This document shows positions 25,133 to 35,100 of a stretch of 64,000 nucleotides of DNA, piece by piece (the first letter of the stretch is position 1; every line of letters starts with the position of its first letter). Source of the stretch: Chryseobacterium sp. StRB126 (GTDB lineage Bacteria; Bacteroidota; Bacteroidia; Flavobacteriales; Weeksellaceae); contig NZ_AP014624.1 of the NCBI RefSeq assembly GCF_000829375.1, positions 4,092,001 to 4,156,000 on the forward strand. Direction: 5' to 3'. The notes beneath the pieces were generated by a model that was not told where the DNA came from, searched no databases, and saw only the letters and a program-made list of their open reading frames with translations. The position numbers were made by a program, and so were the translations under genes.

Positions 25133-28100
25133 ATGAAAAACGTAACCATTATTGGACTAACGCCTTTTGAAAAGCCGGATGTCAACCTTATGCCTAAATT
25201 GCATCAGGCGGGTATATTTCCTGTCCTCAGCTTAGGCCAAGAGTTAACGACCGCCCAGGCAGCAATTAGTCAACTTGAAGAAACAAACTTACCTTCTTAT
25301 GGTATTTATGTTTCCAATGAAAAACTATCAGCAATTCAACTTCCCGAAAATGTAAGATTTGCGATCTTACCATTCGGAATGACAGTTTCTCAAAATTCAA
25401 ATCTGGATATCATTTATCAGGTAACCAGTTTGGAAGAAGCTAAACAAGCTGAACAATCAGGAGCAAAAGGAATTATCATCAAAGGAAACGAAGCAGGAGG
25501 CCAAATTGGCTACGAATCTACCTTTGTATTATTCCAAAGAATTATCAATGAAATCAAAAGCATTCCGGTTTGGGTACAGGGGGGAATAGGACTCCATACT
25601 GCCTCAGCTGTGAAAGCCTTAGGAGCAACAGGAGTTGTTCTGGATAGCCAACTTGCTTTATTCCCTGAAAGTTCTGTACCAAAAGACATAAAAGATTTAT
25701 GTTCAAAACTTAACGGAACTGAAACTAAAATCATTGCCAATCACAGAGTATTGGTAAGACCTAATTCTCCTGCATTACCGGATGACATCAATGCTGAAGA
25801 TCTTAAACAATATTTTACAGATCTTGATATCAGCAAGAGCTACATCCCTATGGGCCAGGATATTTCGCTGGCAACTGATCTGTACGAAGAGTTCAGAACC
25901 CTGAAAAAAATGGCTTTCGGACTTAAAGAAGCTATGCATGGTCATCTGAAGCAAGCAAAAGCACTTCAGGTTATCAATCAAAACAATGCATTAGCACAGG
26001 AACTTGGTTTAAAATATCCAATTGCACAAGGTCCAATGACCCGTGTAAGCGATGTTCCCGGATTTGCCAATGCAGTAGCAGAAGCCGGAGCTTTACCTTT
26101 TGTAGCTTTATCATTACTTACAGGTAAATCAGCGAAGTCTTTGGTAATGGATACAAAAGAACTAGCAGGTAACAAAACATGGGGAGTAGGTATTTTAGGT
26201 TTTGCCCCTCAGGAACTAAGAGATGAACAGACTTCTTACATCCTAGAAGCCCAGCCGCCTGTAGTTTTAATTGCAGGCGGAAGACCCGCACAGGCTAAAG
26301 TATTTGAAAAAGCAGGAATAAAGACATTCCTGCACGTTCCGTCTCCTGCCCTATTGGATATTTTCCTTAAAGAAGGAGCTAAGAGTTTTATTTTTGAAGG
26401 CCGTGAATGCGGTGGACACGTTGGTCCACTATCAAGTATGGTGCTTTGGGAAAAACAAATCGAACGTATATTAAAAGAAGACCATCCGGAAAATATCAGT
26501 GTATTTTTCGCGGGTGGAGTCCATAATGATTTCTCAACAGCATTCGTTTCCATTATGGCTGCTCCATTAGCTGCCAGAGGTGTGAAAGTGGGTGTTTTGA
26601 TGGGAACCGCTTATCTGTACACTCAGGAAGCTGTACAAACAGGAGCTATCCAGGAAGAATTCCAGGTACAGGCTATGCAGGCTAAAGATACAGTCTTATT
26701 AGAAACAGCTCCGGGACATGAAACCCGTTGTTTAAATACAGCATTTGCTAACCACTTCAATACCGAGAAAGCCAAACTTATGGCAGCCGGAACAGACAAA
26801 AAAGTAGTATGGGAGCAATTGGAAAAATTAAACGTAGGCCGTTTAAGAATCGCAGCTAAGGGAATTGAACGCCAGGGAGACCAATTGGTAAATATTCCTA
26901 AAGACGATCAGCTAGACCTTGGAATGTACATGATCGGACAGATTGCCACCATGCAAAACAAGGTCCTTACCCTTGAAGAGCTTCACCAAAACGTTAGTAT
27001 TGGGAATTACGAATACATCCAGGAAGCAGAATTATCGGAATTACCTACATCCAGCGAAAAACCATTAGATATAGCAATTGTTGGAATGGAATGTATTTTC
27101 CCGGGTGCTAAAAATCTGGATGAATTCTGGAGAAACATCATTTTAGGAAAAGACAGCGTTACTGAAGTTCCGGACGAAAGATGGAATAAAGACCTTTATT
27201 ACAAACCGGATTCAGACGAAGCGGATGTATCGCATTCAAAATGGGGAGGCTTCATTCCGAAAATTGATTTTGATCCATTGGCATTTGGTATTCCACCACA
27301 GTCTCTAGCCGCTATTGAGCCTACGCAATTGCTTACTTTATTGGTGGCAAAACGTGCCATGGAAGATGCAGGATATGGTGAAAAACATATTAATAGAGAA
27401 AACATCTCTGTCATTATTGGAGCTGAAGGTGGTAACGACCTTGCCAACAGCTATAGTTTCAGAGGATATTATAAGCAGGTCTTCGGAGAACTTCATGAAG
27501 AAGTAAAAGAGGTCTTCCCACATACTACAGAGGATTCTTTCCCGGGTATTTTGGCCAATGTGATCGCAGGTAGGATTACGAACCGTCTGGATTTAGGAGG
27601 AAGAAACTTTACCGTAGATGCAGCATGTGCTTCGTCTTTAGCAGCCTTAGATTTAGCTTGTCAGGAACTTGTATTAGGAAAATCTGATATGGTTCTTGCC
27701 GGAGGTGCAGATTTACATAACGGAATCAACGATTACCTGATGTTCTCCAGTACTCATGCCCTTTCCAGAAAAGGAAGATGTGCTACATTTGACAGTGAAG
27801 CAGACGGAATCGCCCTAGGAGAAGGAATTGCTATCCTTGTTTTGAAAAGATATGAAGACGCTATCAACGATGGCGACCGTATCTACTCTGTAATCAAAGG
27901 AGTGGGCGGATCCAGTGATGGTAAAGCTCTTGGCTTAACTGCTCCTAGAAAAGTAGGTCAGGTAAGAGCATTAGAACGTGCTTATACCCAAGCTGGAATC
28001 AGTGCTGCAGCTGTAGGATTAGTAGAAGCTCACGGTACCGGAACTGTTGTTGGAGACAAAACAGAATTAAGTGCCTTAACCAATCTATTCAGCCGTTCAG

Positions 28101-31100
28101 GAGCATTACCGGGACAGACGCATTTAGGTTCTGTGAAGACCCAAATCGGACATACCAAGTGTGCTGCAGGATTAGCAGGTTTAATTAAAGCTTCTCTTTC
28201 TGTTTATCATGGAGTGAAACCTCCTACCCTTCACCTTAAACAACCGAATGCTTATTATAACGCACAAACCAGCCCTTTCTCTTTCCATGCAGAAACAGGA
28301 TTATGGACTGAAAAGAATCGTTATGCAGGAATCAGTGCTTTTGGATTTGGAGGAACAAACTTCCACACGGTAATTGCTAACCATCCGAAAAAAGATGATT
28401 CTATTGCCATGCAGTCGTGGCCTTCAGAATTATTTGTATTCCGTGGAGATAATTATGAGGAGGCTAAAGCACAATCTGGTCAGATCAAAGCTTTATTGGA
28501 TATCAATGATGGAATTCCATTAAAAGATATTGCGTACAGTTTAAGTATTGTTTCAGAAAAACCAATTCAATTCAGTATCGTTGCAGATACCGCTGAGGAC
28601 TTAATGATGAAGCTTGAACTTGTATTATTAGGAATTGAAACTAAAGATACATTCACTGTTAATAAGAAAGAAGGTAAGGTAGCCTTTACATTCCCTGGGC
28701 AAGGAAGCCAGAGAATCAACATGGCTCGTGATCTATTCGTAGTCTTCCCGGCTATGCGTAAGATTATCGACAATTACCCTGAGCTTGAAAAAGTAGTTTT
28801 TCCTTCTACAACATTCAATGAAGCGGATTTAAAGCAACAGAAAGAAACCATTAAAGACACCCGTTTAGCACAACCGCTTTTAGGAATTGTTGATCTTGCA
28901 CTGGCTAAATTCTTAGAATCATTAGGAATTATTCCTGATATGCTGGCTGGCCACAGCTATGGTGAATTACCGGCTTTATGTTTCTCAGGAGTATTTGCAG
29001 AAGACCAATTGGTTGATTTAAGTATCCGGAGAGCACAGTCTATCCTGAACTCAGTAGAAGGCGGAGATCCGGGTTCAATGTTAGCGGCTAGTGCCACTCA
29101 TGAACGTTTACAGCCGATCATTGCGAAAGTGGAAGGATGTTATCCGGTTAATTTCAATGCACCTACACAATGTGTTATCGCTGGAAGTACGGAAGCCATC
29201 AATAAGCTACTGGAAGTCCTTAAACAGGAAGGTATTTCTGCTAAGAAATTAGAAGTGGCGTGTGCATTCCACAGCCCATTATTGGCAAAATCAAAAGAGT
29301 TGTATGCTGACGTATTAAAAGACATTCCTTTCCAGGAGATGCAGATCCCTGTATGGTCTAATACCACAGCAGAAGTATACCCATCGAATCCATCAGACAT
29401 CAAAGAAAGACTGACTGAGCATTTGGTACAGCCCGTAAGATTCGTAGAGCAGATGCAGTCGATGTATAACGATGGAGCAAGAATCTTCATCGAGGTAGGA
29501 CCAGGAAAAGTCCTTACAGGATTGGCAAAATCATGTCTTGAAAAAGACCAATTGACTTTATATGTTGAAGACAGCAGCCGTAATAAGTTCACTCATTTAC
29601 TTTGTATGTTGGCACAGTATTTAGGAACAGGGCGCAGCTTCAATATTGAAAAACTTTTCGATGGCCGTTTCGTTCAGCTTGTGGATATCAATCAGCCTGA
29701 ATTGTACAAGAAAAGCCCTGCCATCTGGCGTGTGAACGGACAAGCTGCACATCCGACAACAGGTTCATTGCCTGCTAATGGTGCACTCCCTATCATAAAC
29801 CCTATTCCTATGAACAATTTTACCAATCATAATACGCAAGCTCCTGCTCCGGAAAGCTTATCTACAGCTGAACGTATGCTGCAGGAATATTTAAACAGTA
29901 TGAAACTAATGATACAGGCACAACGTGATGTGATGCTTTCCTTTATGGGACAGAATCCTCAGATCAGCCCAATGCCTGCTTACAATACTCCAATGCCAGC
30001 ACCTGCTCCTGAACGTACTATTCCGGTACAACCGGTTCAACAGGAAAGAGCTGTGGCTGCTCCTGCCGTTGCTGTAAAGGCATCTCCAACAAGAGATATC
30101 AAAGCATTATTACTACAGGTGGTAAGCGATAAAACAGGATACCCACAGGAAATGCTGGGCATGGAAATGGACCTTGAAGCTGATTTAAGTATCGACTCTA
30201 TTAAAAGAGTGGAAATCATCGGAACACTTCGCAGCGAGCTGGGAACATTAGCCAATGGAAATACCAACGAAGATATGGTAATGGAACAATTGGCAGCCAT
30301 CAAAACTCTAAGTGGATTAGTTTCATGGCTTACTGAATTCTCTGGAGCAGATGCCACTCCAGCAACTCCTGAAAAAAATGGAACAACTGCTGAAGCGGTT
30401 TCAAAACCACAGGCAAAATCTACTTTATCATTAGAAGACCTTCAAAATGCTATCTTAAATATCGTAAGCGAAAAAACAGGATATCCGAAAGAAATGCTAG
30501 GCCTTGACTTAGATTTAGAAGCAGACCTTAGTATTGATTCCATCAAGCGTATGGAGATCATTGCAGATCTTAAAAACAAGATCGGTTTCGGAGAAAATCT
30601 TGAACAGGCTGATGATGTGATGGAAAAATTAGCAGCCATTAAAACCCTTCGCGGATTGGCAAGCTGGATCAGTGAAATGAGCGGTGAAACCACTGAAATA
30701 AAAAACGAAGTAAAGGAAGTTAGCACTCCTGAAGCTACGAATAATGTATTATCTCGTCTCCGTTTTGACATCACGCCTACAGATGCTTCTTCAATACAAA
30801 ATACAGAAGTTCTTCAGGGAAAACGTTTCGCCATTACTCAGGATGACACCCAACAAACCTCAGCCATCAAAACTGAACTGGAAAAACATGGTGCTATCGT
30901 AGAATTGGTAGATGCAGACAAAGACCTTTCACATGTTGACGGATTAATCATGCTAGACCTATTCTCAGCAACTGATAAACCAAGCATTATCGATCACGTT
31001 GATTTAATTAAAAAACTGGATTTCGATAGAGTAAAATGGGTCTATTTAATTTCTGATATTCCGGCTCATCTTCAGGATATTTCTGATGCAAGCATTCTAC

Positions 31101-32170
31101 GTCATCACCAAGGATATCCGGGACTTTTCAAAAGCTTGGCAAGAGAATTCGATCATACCACTTGCAGATTAATCAGTTTAAGTACTCCTCAGGAAGTAGA
31201 TCAGATTGCTGAAATCACTTTAAAGGAAATATTAACCAACGATAAACCTGCTGAAGTTATTTATAAAAACGAAACAAGACATAAGGTAGATATCATCCCT
31301 TCTCCATTGTCTACAAGTTTAAATAAAGTCCACATTCAGCTAGATCAGAAATCAGTGGTATTGGTATTGGGAGGTGCACAGGGAATCACTGCAGAACTGG
31401 TAAAACACATGTCTCAGGCTTATCCATGTACTTATATTTTAGTAGGAAGATCGGCAGACCCAAGAAATGAGGTTTCTGCGAAAGAATTGGAAGCAATGAA
31501 GACTAAAGAGGAAATCAGAGCTTATTTGATTAAATCCGGAAAATTCACTTCCCCTGCTGAGATTGAAAAAGAAACCACAAAGGTTTACAAAAACAATCAG
31601 ATCCTACGTACAATCCGTGATATGGAAGCGCTTGGAAATACCATCGTTTATCAATCTTTAGACCTTTGTGACGAAGAAGGATTAAGCAACCTAATCAGCA
31701 GTATTTATGAAAAATACAGCCGCTTAGATGGAGTGATCCACGGAGCAGGTCTTTTAGAAGATAAATTATTCAAACAAAAGACGACCTCATCTTTCGGACG
31801 TGTATTCGATACCAAAGTAAAACCACTTCGTGTATTGGCTGAACAACTTCGTACAGACTGTCAGTTCGTTGTTTTATTCTCAAGTATTGCATCCGTATAT
31901 GGTAACAAAGGCCAGACAGATTATGCGGCTGCCAACAGTGTACTGGATGATTACGCTAACGCTCTGAATAAAAGACTAAAAGGAAAAGTAATCTCCATCA
32001 ACTGGGGACCTTGGAAAGGAGCAGGAATGGTTTCTTCCACCCTTGAATCAGAATACGAACGTAGAGGAATTTCTATGATCCCATTGGATGAAGGAAAAGA
32101 AATTTTCCTTAACGAAATAAAATATGGAACTGAAAGCCAAGTGCTTATCATGTCAGGAAATAATTGGTAA
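25133..32170 (+). CDS. PUFA-type polyketide synthase: NMO-NMO-KS-AT-ACP-ACP-KR
   Basis: A 2345-residue multidomain synthase. Order: a degenerate-looking TIM-barrel nitronate-monooxygenase-like half (about 1-260, GNEAGGQIG, VWVQGGIGLHTASAVKALGA); a canonical NMO/PfaD-type flavin enoylreductase (about 285-565, YPIAQGPMTRVSD, ECGGHVG); a ketosynthase (about 643-1070) with active Cys832 (DAACASS), His967 (EAHGTG) and the GHTKCAAG histidine; a malonyl-type acyltransferase (about 1180-1490) with GHSYG Ser1275 and AFHS; two acyl carrier domains with PUFA-type DSIKR motifs at Ser1689 and Ser1803; and a ketoreductase (about 2075-2345) with a GGAQGI nucleotide loop and Tyr2264. It corresponds to PfaA plus PfaD of PUFA synthases fused in one chain. 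All catalytic residues checked are present. First gene of the operon. Confidence 0.9.
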   Translation: MKNVTIIGLTPFEKPDVNLMPKLHQAGIFPVLSLGQELTTAQAAISQLEETNLPSYGIYVSNEKLSAIQLPENVRFAILPFGMTVSQNSNLDIIYQVTSLEEAKQAEQSGAKGIIIKGNEAGGQIGYESTFVLFQRIINEIKSIPVWVQGGIGLHTASAVKALGATGVVLDSQLALFPESSVPKDIKDLCSKLNGTETKIIANHRVLVRPNSPALPDDINAEDLKQYFTDLDISKSYIPMGQDISLATDLYEEFRTLKKMAFGLKEAMHGHLKQAKALQVINQNNALAQELGLKYPIAQGPMTRVSDVPGFANAVAEAGALPFVALSLLTGKSAKSLVMDTKELAGNKTWGVGILGFAPQELRDEQTSYILEAQPPVVLIAGGRPAQAKVFEKAGIKTFLHVPSPALLDIFLKEGAKSFIFEGRECGGHVGPLSSMVLWEKQIERILKEDHPENISVFFAGGVHNDFSTAFVSIMAAPLAARGVKVGVLMGTAYLYTQEAVQTGAIQEEFQVQAMQAKDTVLLETAPGHETRCLNTAFANHFNTEKAKLMAAGTDKKVVWEQLEKLNVGRLRIAAKGIERQGDQLVNIPKDDQLDLGMYMIGQIATMQNKVLTLEELHQNVSIGNYEYIQEAELSELPTSSEKPLDIAIVGMECIFPGAKNLDEFWRNIILGKDSVTEVPDERWNKDLYYKPDSDEADVSHSKWGGFIPKIDFDPLAFGIPPQSLAAIEPTQLLTLLVAKRAMEDAGYGEKHINRENISVIIGAEGGNDLANSYSFRGYYKQVFGELHEEVKEVFPHTTEDSFPGILANVIAGRITNRLDLGGRNFTVDAACASSLAALDLACQELVLGKSDMVLAGGADLHNGINDYLMFSSTHALSRKGRCATFDSEADGIALGEGIAILVLKRYEDAINDGDRIYSVIKGVGGSSDGKALGLTAPRKVGQVRALERAYTQAGISAAAVGLVEAHGTGTVVGDKTELSALTNLFSRSGALPGQTHLGSVKTQIGHTKCAAGLAGLIKASLSVYHGVKPPTLHLKQPNAYYNAQTSPFSFHAETGLWTEKNRYAGISAFGFGGTNFHTVIANHPKKDDSIAMQSWPSELFVFRGDNYEEAKAQSGQIKALLDINDGIPLKDIAYSLSIVSEKPIQFSIVADTAEDLMMKLELVLLGIETKDTFTVNKKEGKVAFTFPGQGSQRINMARDLFVVFPAMRKIIDNYPELEKVVFPSTTFNEADLKQQKETIKDTRLAQPLLGIVDLALAKFLESLGIIPDMLAGHSYGELPALCFSGVFAEDQLVDLSIRRAQSILNSVEGGDPGSMLAASATHERLQPIIAKVEGCYPVNFNAPTQCVIAGSTEAINKLLEVLKQEGISAKKLEVACAFHSPLLAKSKELYADVLKDIPFQEMQIPVWSNTTAEVYPSNPSDIKERLTEHLVQPVRFVEQMQSMYNDGARIFIEVGPGKVLTGLAKSCLEKDQLTLYVEDSSRNKFTHLLCMLAQYLGTGRSFNIEKLFDGRFVQLVDINQPELYKKSPAIWRVNGQAAHPTTGSLPANGALPIINPIPMNNFTNHNTQAPAPESLSTAERMLQEYLNSMKLMIQAQRDVMLSFMGQNPQISPMPAYNTPMPAPAPERTIPVQPVQQERAVAAPAVAVKASPTRDIKALLLQVVSDKTGYPQEMLGMEMDLEADLSIDSIKRVEIIGTLRSELGTLANGNTNEDMVMEQLAAIKTLSGLVSWLTEFSGADATPATPEKNGTTAEAVSKPQAKSTLSLEDLQNAILNIVSEKTGYPKEMLGLDLDLEADLSIDSIKRMEIIADLKNKIGFGENLEQADDVMEKLAAIKTLRGLASWISEMSGETTEIKNEVKEVSTPEATNNVLSRLRFDITPTDASSIQNTEVLQGKRFAITQDDTQQTSAIKTELEKHGAIVELVDADKDLSHVDGLIMLDLFSATDKPSIIDHVDLIKKLDFDRVKWVYLISDIPAHLQDISDASILRHHQGYPGLFKSLAREFDHTTCRLISLSTPQEVDQIAEITLKEILTNDKPAEVIYKNETRHKVDIIPSPLSTSLNKVHIQLDQKSVVLVLGGAQGITAELVKHMSQAYPCTYILVGRSADPRNEVSAKELEAMKTKEEIRAYLIKSGKFTSPAEIEKETTKVYKNNQILRTIRDMEALGNTIVYQSLDLCDEEGLSNLISSIYEKYSRLDGVIHGAGLLEDKLFKQKTTSSFGRVFDTKVKPLRVLAEQLRTDCQFVVLFSSIASVYGNKGQTDYAAANSVLDDYANALNKRLKGKVISINWGPWKGAGMVSSTLESEYERRGISMIPLDEGKEIFLNEIKYGTESQVLIMSGNNW

Positions 32171-32189
32171 CCCTCTGTATACACTAAGC

Positions 32190-35100
32190 ATGAAAAAAAC
32201 AGATGTTGCTGTAGTTGGACTATCCTGTGTCTTTCCCGGGGCGCAGGATGCCCAAACTTTTTGGCAGAATATTGTCAATAAAGTAGACTCTACCCAATCC
32301 GCTCCGGCTGATAGGATAGATCCGGTGCATTTTAGCGATGCCACCAACCCTGTCGATCGTTTCTACTGCAAACGAGGCGGGTTTATTCCTGATTATGAGT
32401 TTAACCCTACCACCTTTGGGATTTTACCCCTTGCCGTGGAAGGAACAGAACCAGATCATTTACTGACCCTTGATTTAGTTCAGAAAGCTTTAGAAGATGC
32501 AGGTGTATTTCAAAAGAAAACATCTCTTGAAAAAGCAGGAATTATCATCGGAAAAGGAAATTATACCGGACCGGGAGCTACCCGTGCCATTGAAATTGTA
32601 AGAACCGGAGAACAGATTTCTTCCTTATTGCAGGAGCTTCTGCCTCAGGTATCTTCCGCTGATATTGAAAAAGTAAAACATGCTTTCCAGGAACGCAAAG
32701 GACGTTTTGCTGCTGATACTGCCATGGGATTAATTCCTAACCTGGTAGCTTCATTGGTAGCCAACCGTTTTGATCTTGGAGGCGTTGCTTTTACGGTAGA
32801 TGCCGCTTGTGCCAGTGCTTTAATTGCGGTAGACCATGCCGTACAGGAACTTCAGAGAGGACGTTCCGATATGATGATCGCCGGAGGAGTTCACACCGGA
32901 CAGAACGCAGCTTTCTGGAGTATTTTTGCTCAATTGGGAGCGATGTCCCGCCAGGAACAGATCAAGCCGTTCAGTAGGGATGCTGATGGATTACTGATTG
33001 GGGAAGGCTGTGGTTTCGTCGTGTTAAAACGATTGGAAGACGCCGTTCGCGATCAGGATAAAATCTATGCGGTCATTAAAGGTGTAGGCGTAAGTAGTGA
33101 TGGTAACGGAACCAGCGTGATGAGCCCATCCGTAAAAGGTCAGTTAAAAGCTTTAGAACAAGCCTGGATCAATGCTGATCTGGATAAAAATAAAGTAGGT
33201 TACCTTGAAGCCCATGGTACCGGAACTCCGCTTGGAGATAAAACAGAACTTCAGACCTTAGCACAGTTCTTCGGAAAAGAAGAAGCTGCTCCGGCAGCAG
33301 GAATCGGGTCTGTAAAGTCCAATATCGGACATGCTATGCCGGCTGCCGGAATCGCAGGATTGATTAAAACCTGTCTTGCCTTACACCATGATACATTACC
33401 ACCAACATTGTACTGTGAGAATCCTACTGCAGACATGCAGAATACAAGATTTGAACCGGTACAGGAAGCTAAAAACTGGTCAAAAACAGGACTGCCCAAA
33501 GTAGCGGCAGTCAATGCTTTCGGATTTGGCGGAATCAATGCTCACGTTGTTCTTGAAGGCTATGACATGCCGAAAAAAGACAAAGTATTGCTATTGGCAA
33601 GACCTACCCAGGCAGAATTAGTTTCTGCATTACAAAATAACGATACCACTTTAGGAGAAGGAGATTTCAGAATAGCGATATTCGATCCTACGCCTGCAAG
33701 AGTAGAAAAAGCCCTTAAAATTGTTTCCAAAAACCTGATCTGGAAAAACAAGCAGGATATCTGGTACACTTCTACCCCATTATTAAAAGATGGCGGAAAA
33801 GTAGCCTTCGTATTCCCTGGTTTGGATGGTCTGGCAAAAGGTGAAGTAGACAGCGTTAGCCGTTATTTCGGATTAACAGCGCCTATAGAAACTGAGGGCG
33901 AAGGCCTTTTAACCGATGCTTTAAATATTTTCAACAACTGCAGCATCCTTGACAATTCATTGAAAAAACTGGGAATCATCCCGGATATGAATGCAGGACA
34001 CAGTTTAGGAGAATGGCTGGCAGGATATTCATCAGAACTGGCGGAAGCCAATTCAGTAAAGGCTTTAATCGATGTTCTGAATCCTGAAACTTTTGAATTA
34101 AAAGATTCTAAATTCATTGCCATCGGAGCCGGAATTAATGTGGTACAGCCTTTTATCACTGAAATTTCAGATCTGTATATTTCTAACGATAACTGTCCTA
34201 ATCAGGTCATTCTTTGTGGCAGCAATGCTGCATTGGATGAGTTGGTTCCCTTATTAAAATCAAAACAGATCTTCCATCAGGTACTGCCTTTCCAATCCGG
34301 ATTCCACTCTCCATTTATCGCTGATAAACTGGATGTGATTTTAGCGGGAATGGAAAAAGCACAGTTCCAGAAAACGAAGATTCCGTTATGGTCTGCAACC
34401 ACTTTAGAACCTTATCCTGCAGATCAGGCAGCGATCAGAAAACTGAGTGCTGAGCATTTGGTTGAACCTGTTCGTTTCCGTGAACTGACAGATAAACTAT
34501 ACGAAGAAGGCGCCAGAGTATTCATTCAGGTGGGTACCGGTGGTCTGATCGGATTTATTGATGATACCTTGAAAGGAAAAGCATTCAGCACCATTCCTTC
34601 CAGTGTTCCTACCCGTTCCGCATTGGCGCAGTTACAACGTGTTGTAGCTTCATTATTTGTAGAAGGGAAAACCATTGCTCTTGATTTCCTGGAAGTTCAG
34701 CAGCATTCAAAAAAAGCACAAGGAAAAGGCATTAAACTGGAATTAGGCTCACCTATTATCCGAAACTTCAAAGAAGTAAAAGCCTTAGCTCAAGCCTTTG
34801 AAACACCAAAACAATATACTGCCTCAGCTTCAGCCATGACAGCAAAAAGTGGGCATCCGCTGGTACAGGCATTCCAGGACAATGTTAATGATATGATCCG
34901 TATGCAGGAAGAAGTCCTGACTTTATTCCAGAACCGTCCGGAAATTACGATTCCACGCCCTGCTCAGGTTGCTCCTGTAGCACAGCACGCTGCTCCACAA
35001 GCACCAAGAAGTACAACCTTCTCAAAAGATCTGTATGTAACACTGGAAAGTCATCCATACCTGATCGATCACAGCTTATTGAGACAGCCTAAAGGGTGGG

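Noticed and set aside
29140-29592. Minus-strand frame of 150 codons opposite the synthase AT domain
   Set aside because: Antisense shadow of the acyltransferase region; similar shadows occur opposite the ACP domains at 30037-30357 and 30442-30774.
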